A stretch of DNA of 64,000 nt from assembly GCF_004027225.2 (NCBI RefSeq), contig NC_044282.2, positions 66,780,225 to 66,844,224 of the forward strand, given 5' to 3'. Positions within the stretch are counted from its first letter, which is position 1. The number at the start of each line of letters is the position of its first letter. This document shows positions 61,495 through 64,000 of the stretch, in pieces. Made by a program: the position numbers and the translations under genes. The notes beneath the pieces were generated by a model. It searched no databases and was not told the DNA's origin. It saw only the letters and a program-made list of their open reading frames with translations. The stretch comes from Strigops habroptila. Lineage: Eukaryota > Chordata > Aves > Psittaciformes > Psittacidae.

Positions 61495-61570
61495 GAGGCA
61501 GAGGAGACAGATGTTGGCTCGTAGCCCACAGATAAATTAATGGCAGAGAGCAGAGTAGAGCCTAGGATTT
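61495..61570 (-). mobile_element. Possible MIR-type SINE relic
   Basis: CCCACAGATAAATTAATGGC followed by GAGCCTAGGATTT resembles the reverse-orientation MIR head (CACAGCAAGTTAATGGCAGAG...GGATTAGAACCCAGG). It sits just upstream of a CR1 end. Short and diverged, so only tentative. Confidence 0.3.
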
Positions 61571-61704
61571 ACCCCAACAGCATAACACAACTGATTTTTA
61601 ACACAACCATATACCCCAAGAATTTGATATCAAAGGCTGCAGCACTTTACACTGCATGGACAAAGTGCAGGTGGAGGACAAATACCCAACGGATGATGGT
61701 ATCT

Positions 61705-61876
61705 GCACAGGTTGCCCAGAGAGGTGGTAGATGTGCCGTCCCTGGAGACATTCAAGGCCAGGCTGGATGTGGTTCTGGGCAATCTGATCTAGTTCAAAAT
61801 GTCCCTACTCATTGCAGAGACGTTGGACTAGATGAGCTTTGAAAGTCCCTTCCAACCCAAACTATTCTGTGATTCT
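61705..61876 (+). mobile_element. CR1 LINE 3' end fragment
   Basis: Matches the end of the CR1 3' UTR: CAGGTTGCCCAGAGAGGTGG, then a TTCAAGGCCAGGCTGGATG segment, GTTGGACTAGATGA, CCTTCCAACCCAAACTATTC and a terminal TGTGATTCT. It is only about 170 bases and the middle part is diverged. No coding content. Confidence 0.88.
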
Positions 61877-63090
61877 AACCTACCAACCACTCGAGTTGAA
61901 AGCATCCTTGCAACAGAATCCTGGTAGTTTTCTCTGGATATGAACAACATCTTGCATTTGAGCTCCTCAGAAAAGTTTTGAGATGACTTACCGATGCCTT
62001 TACTCAACTCTCTAAGAATGATCCTGCTGCATAAATTCACGCTGAGGAGAAATTAATAGCCCTTCAGGTGAACTGGAGGTAGCCTTGAATTCTGGAAAGA
62101 TGGGTTGATTGTTAGTCTTTAAAATCACAGACAATCCATCCTGGTCATCTGTATATGGCCATATGCAAGAGTTCCATATTTTAAATTTCTTGTTAAGAAA
62201 GAGACAGCTAAAACATGAAACTAACAAATGTTACTGACAAAGGAGACACAAAATTTGTCATTTCTCCCACCAAAGGCATTTAGAGAACTTTCCCTATGCA
62301 GAACATCAGCATGAGACCTCTCCTCACCATGCCTCTGCTTTAATTGTGAGTCTCAGCATCTGCACTGCAAACAACTGTTTTTTTCCAGGGGTTCGTAACT
62401 CAAGTTTAACAGATTGCTCTAGGCTGACACATGCTTTCAACTTGGGAGCAAGCATTTCTTTTATAAACAGCTTTTTCTTTTCTTTTAAATGGTGATTTCT
62501 TTTTGGTTTTGCTTGTAATGTATGTAAAATGATTTGGGATGCTTTTTGCACTTGTGTACAGTAACTCAAAAGCAGCTTTCATTGGAACAGTGGAATTTGG
62601 CAAGTGAACAGTCAATATTGCCCTCTAATTGCTTTTAGCATCTTTGCAAAAATAAAAACGTCATTTAAAATGGCTGAGATATTTCAATTTGAAAAGTGGC
62701 TACTGAGCACGCACAATAATGGCATGGATTTTTACTCTGCGTATGTAATGCACATATTCAGCATAATGTGATCCCTAAAATATACATCTCTAGATGAGGC
62801 TGTACTGATCATTGATTCCCCCCCCCTCCACTTCAGTGGCTGAAATAGAAAAATAAAATCTGGTTTGGGTTGATACAAAACATTTTTTCTTCCTCCATGA
62901 AAAATCAACAGCATTTTCCTATAAGGGTAACAGAAGGTTACTTCTGACCCAAAACATAACAGAACGTCTCCATTTTTGGGGGTTAAAAATAAAAAAAGGT
63001 AAGAGAAAAGAATTACATTAGAAAAAACAAACCTACATTACATACCTTGTACAAAAAAAGACAAGGACATGATCCTGTCCATATCAAGCT
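61877..63090. other. Intergenic between two CR1 fragments
   Basis: Unique sequence with short unsupported frames and a C run at 62819-62827. No feature recognised. Confidence 0.65.
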
Positions 63091-63320
63091 GACAGAGGGG
63101 AGATTTAGATTAGATATTAGGAAAAAAATCTTCACTCTGAGGGTGGTAAGGCACTGGCACAGGGTGCCCAAAGAAGCTGTGGCTGCCCCATCCCTGGGAC
63201 TGTTCAAGGCCAGGTTGGACACAGGGGCTTGGAGCAACCTGCTCTAGTGGAAGGTGTCCCTGCCCGTGGCAGGGGGTTGGAACTGGATGATCCTTCCAAC
63301 TCAAACCATTCTATGATATC
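63091..63320 (+). mobile_element. CR1 LINE 3' end fragment
   Basis: GGGGAGATTTAGATTAGATA begins the recognisable CR1 part, followed by GAGGGTGGTAAGGCACTGG, the TTCAAGGCCAGGTTGGACAC segment, the GTGTCCCTGCCCGTGGCAGG segment and terminal ACCATTCTATGATAT. It is less diverged than the 61.7 kb copy, so probably younger. It is 5' truncated, with only the distal ORF2 end and 3' UTR remaining. Confidence 0.9.
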
Positions 63321-64000
63321 CTTCTCCTCCTTGTACACCCCCCATGTCACACTATGAGGACTTACTACCCACAGCTTGAGTTCCTCTTCCTTTAGAAACT
63401 TTAAACGTATATTGACTTGGGAATGCCTTTAAATCCTAGGCTAACAGGTACCTTAGGAGGATGGGGTCCATTCACAGTGACTCTCATTGATTTCTCATGG
63501 CCAGTAGGAATCCACTAGATAAAGAAGTCTTTGCTCAAAAAGTGGACTTCTGAGTCTGCTCCCACGTCTGAAGATGGACTGGAGTATGTGCCGTTCCTCC
63601 GCTCTGGATTATGGTTATAGTGACTCTCTCCACAGGCCAAAAACCTTGCATCTCCACCAGCTTTTGACAACACAGGCCTGTGCCTAAGAGTATGGTTACC
63701 TGTGCGTGAGAGCAGTTACAGGACAGAACAAAGATGAGAGCAGAGATATTGGAGGGGGATATCTCACCTCCCAGGTAACTGCTCTAACAATGGGGTAATA
63801 GGAAGCAGGATGCACTACTTCCTTTCTCCGCTGATGTTTTGGGTGGCCTTGAACAAGGCTAGGCTTTGCCAATGAAAGGCAAGGAAACGCCTGTTTTGTG
63901 AGATCTGCCAGGTTGTGTGGACATCCACAGTCCTACGCATTTACCAGAGCTTAAATATCCACAAGTGACTGGACCAGTAGATACCCAGATACCACAAGCC
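63321..64000. other. Intergenic, no gene seen
   Basis: No open frame, repeat family or RNA gene recognised to the end of the window. Confidence 0.6.

Noticed and set aside
63047..63247. 66-codon plus-strand frame resembling a small protein with many homologues
   Set aside because: It is the translated end of CR1 ORF2/3' UTR, not a gene.
1..64000. CRISPR arrays, operons, tRNA or rRNA genes, intact endogenous virus
   Set aside because: No regular repeat-spacer pattern, no cloverleaf with promoter boxes, no rRNA blocks and no viral gene order were seen; the window is vertebrate nuclear DNA.

Overview
The window looks like avian nuclear DNA. It carries 3' ends of CR1 LINEs, the dominant bird retroposon, shows no recognisable L1 or Alu, and has low repeat density in long AT-rich non-coding stretches. 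The species cannot be fixed from the sequence alone.

One protein-coding gene can be supported, on the + strand at about 22.9-31.7 kb: ETAA1, the RPA-binding activator of the ATR checkpoint kinase. Six coding exons can be joined with every splice phase agreeing. They give a 933-codon protein, close to the roughly 930 residues I recall for mammalian ETAA1. The protein has an ATR-activating segment with a Phe-Trp-Asp motif (residues 117-119), two acidic/aromatic segments (near 389 and 609), and a basic C-terminal helix of the RPA32-binding type (residues 909-926). The promoter is a CpG island with a GC box, two CCAAT boxes and a YY1/TISU-like ATGGCGGC element. That element also opens a short upstream reading frame overlapping the ETAA1 start codon. 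Poly(A) signals lie at 31.56 and 31.67 kb.

Both flanks (1-22.3 kb and 31.7-64 kb) show no second convincing gene. This fits the known vertebrate arrangement in which ETAA1 sits in a gene-poor interval between MEIS1 and C1D. The flanks contain three CR1 3' ends (32.2, 61.7 and 63.1 kb), a decayed older CR1-like LINE (13.2-14.5 kb), tRNA-derived MIR-like SINE relics (1.6, 6.3 and perhaps 61.5 kb), MITE-like relics (the clearest at 52.2 kb has terminal inverted repeats around a palindrome), and simple-sequence tracts. Several non-repetitive AT-rich stretches contain clusters of homeodomain/TALE-type motifs and may be enhancers; that is inference.

I found no CRISPR array, rRNA, tRNA, intact virus or complete mobile element. 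The most interesting observations are the overlapping upstream ORF at the ETAA1 start and a phase-compatible alternative 3' exon that would remove the RPA32-binding helix.
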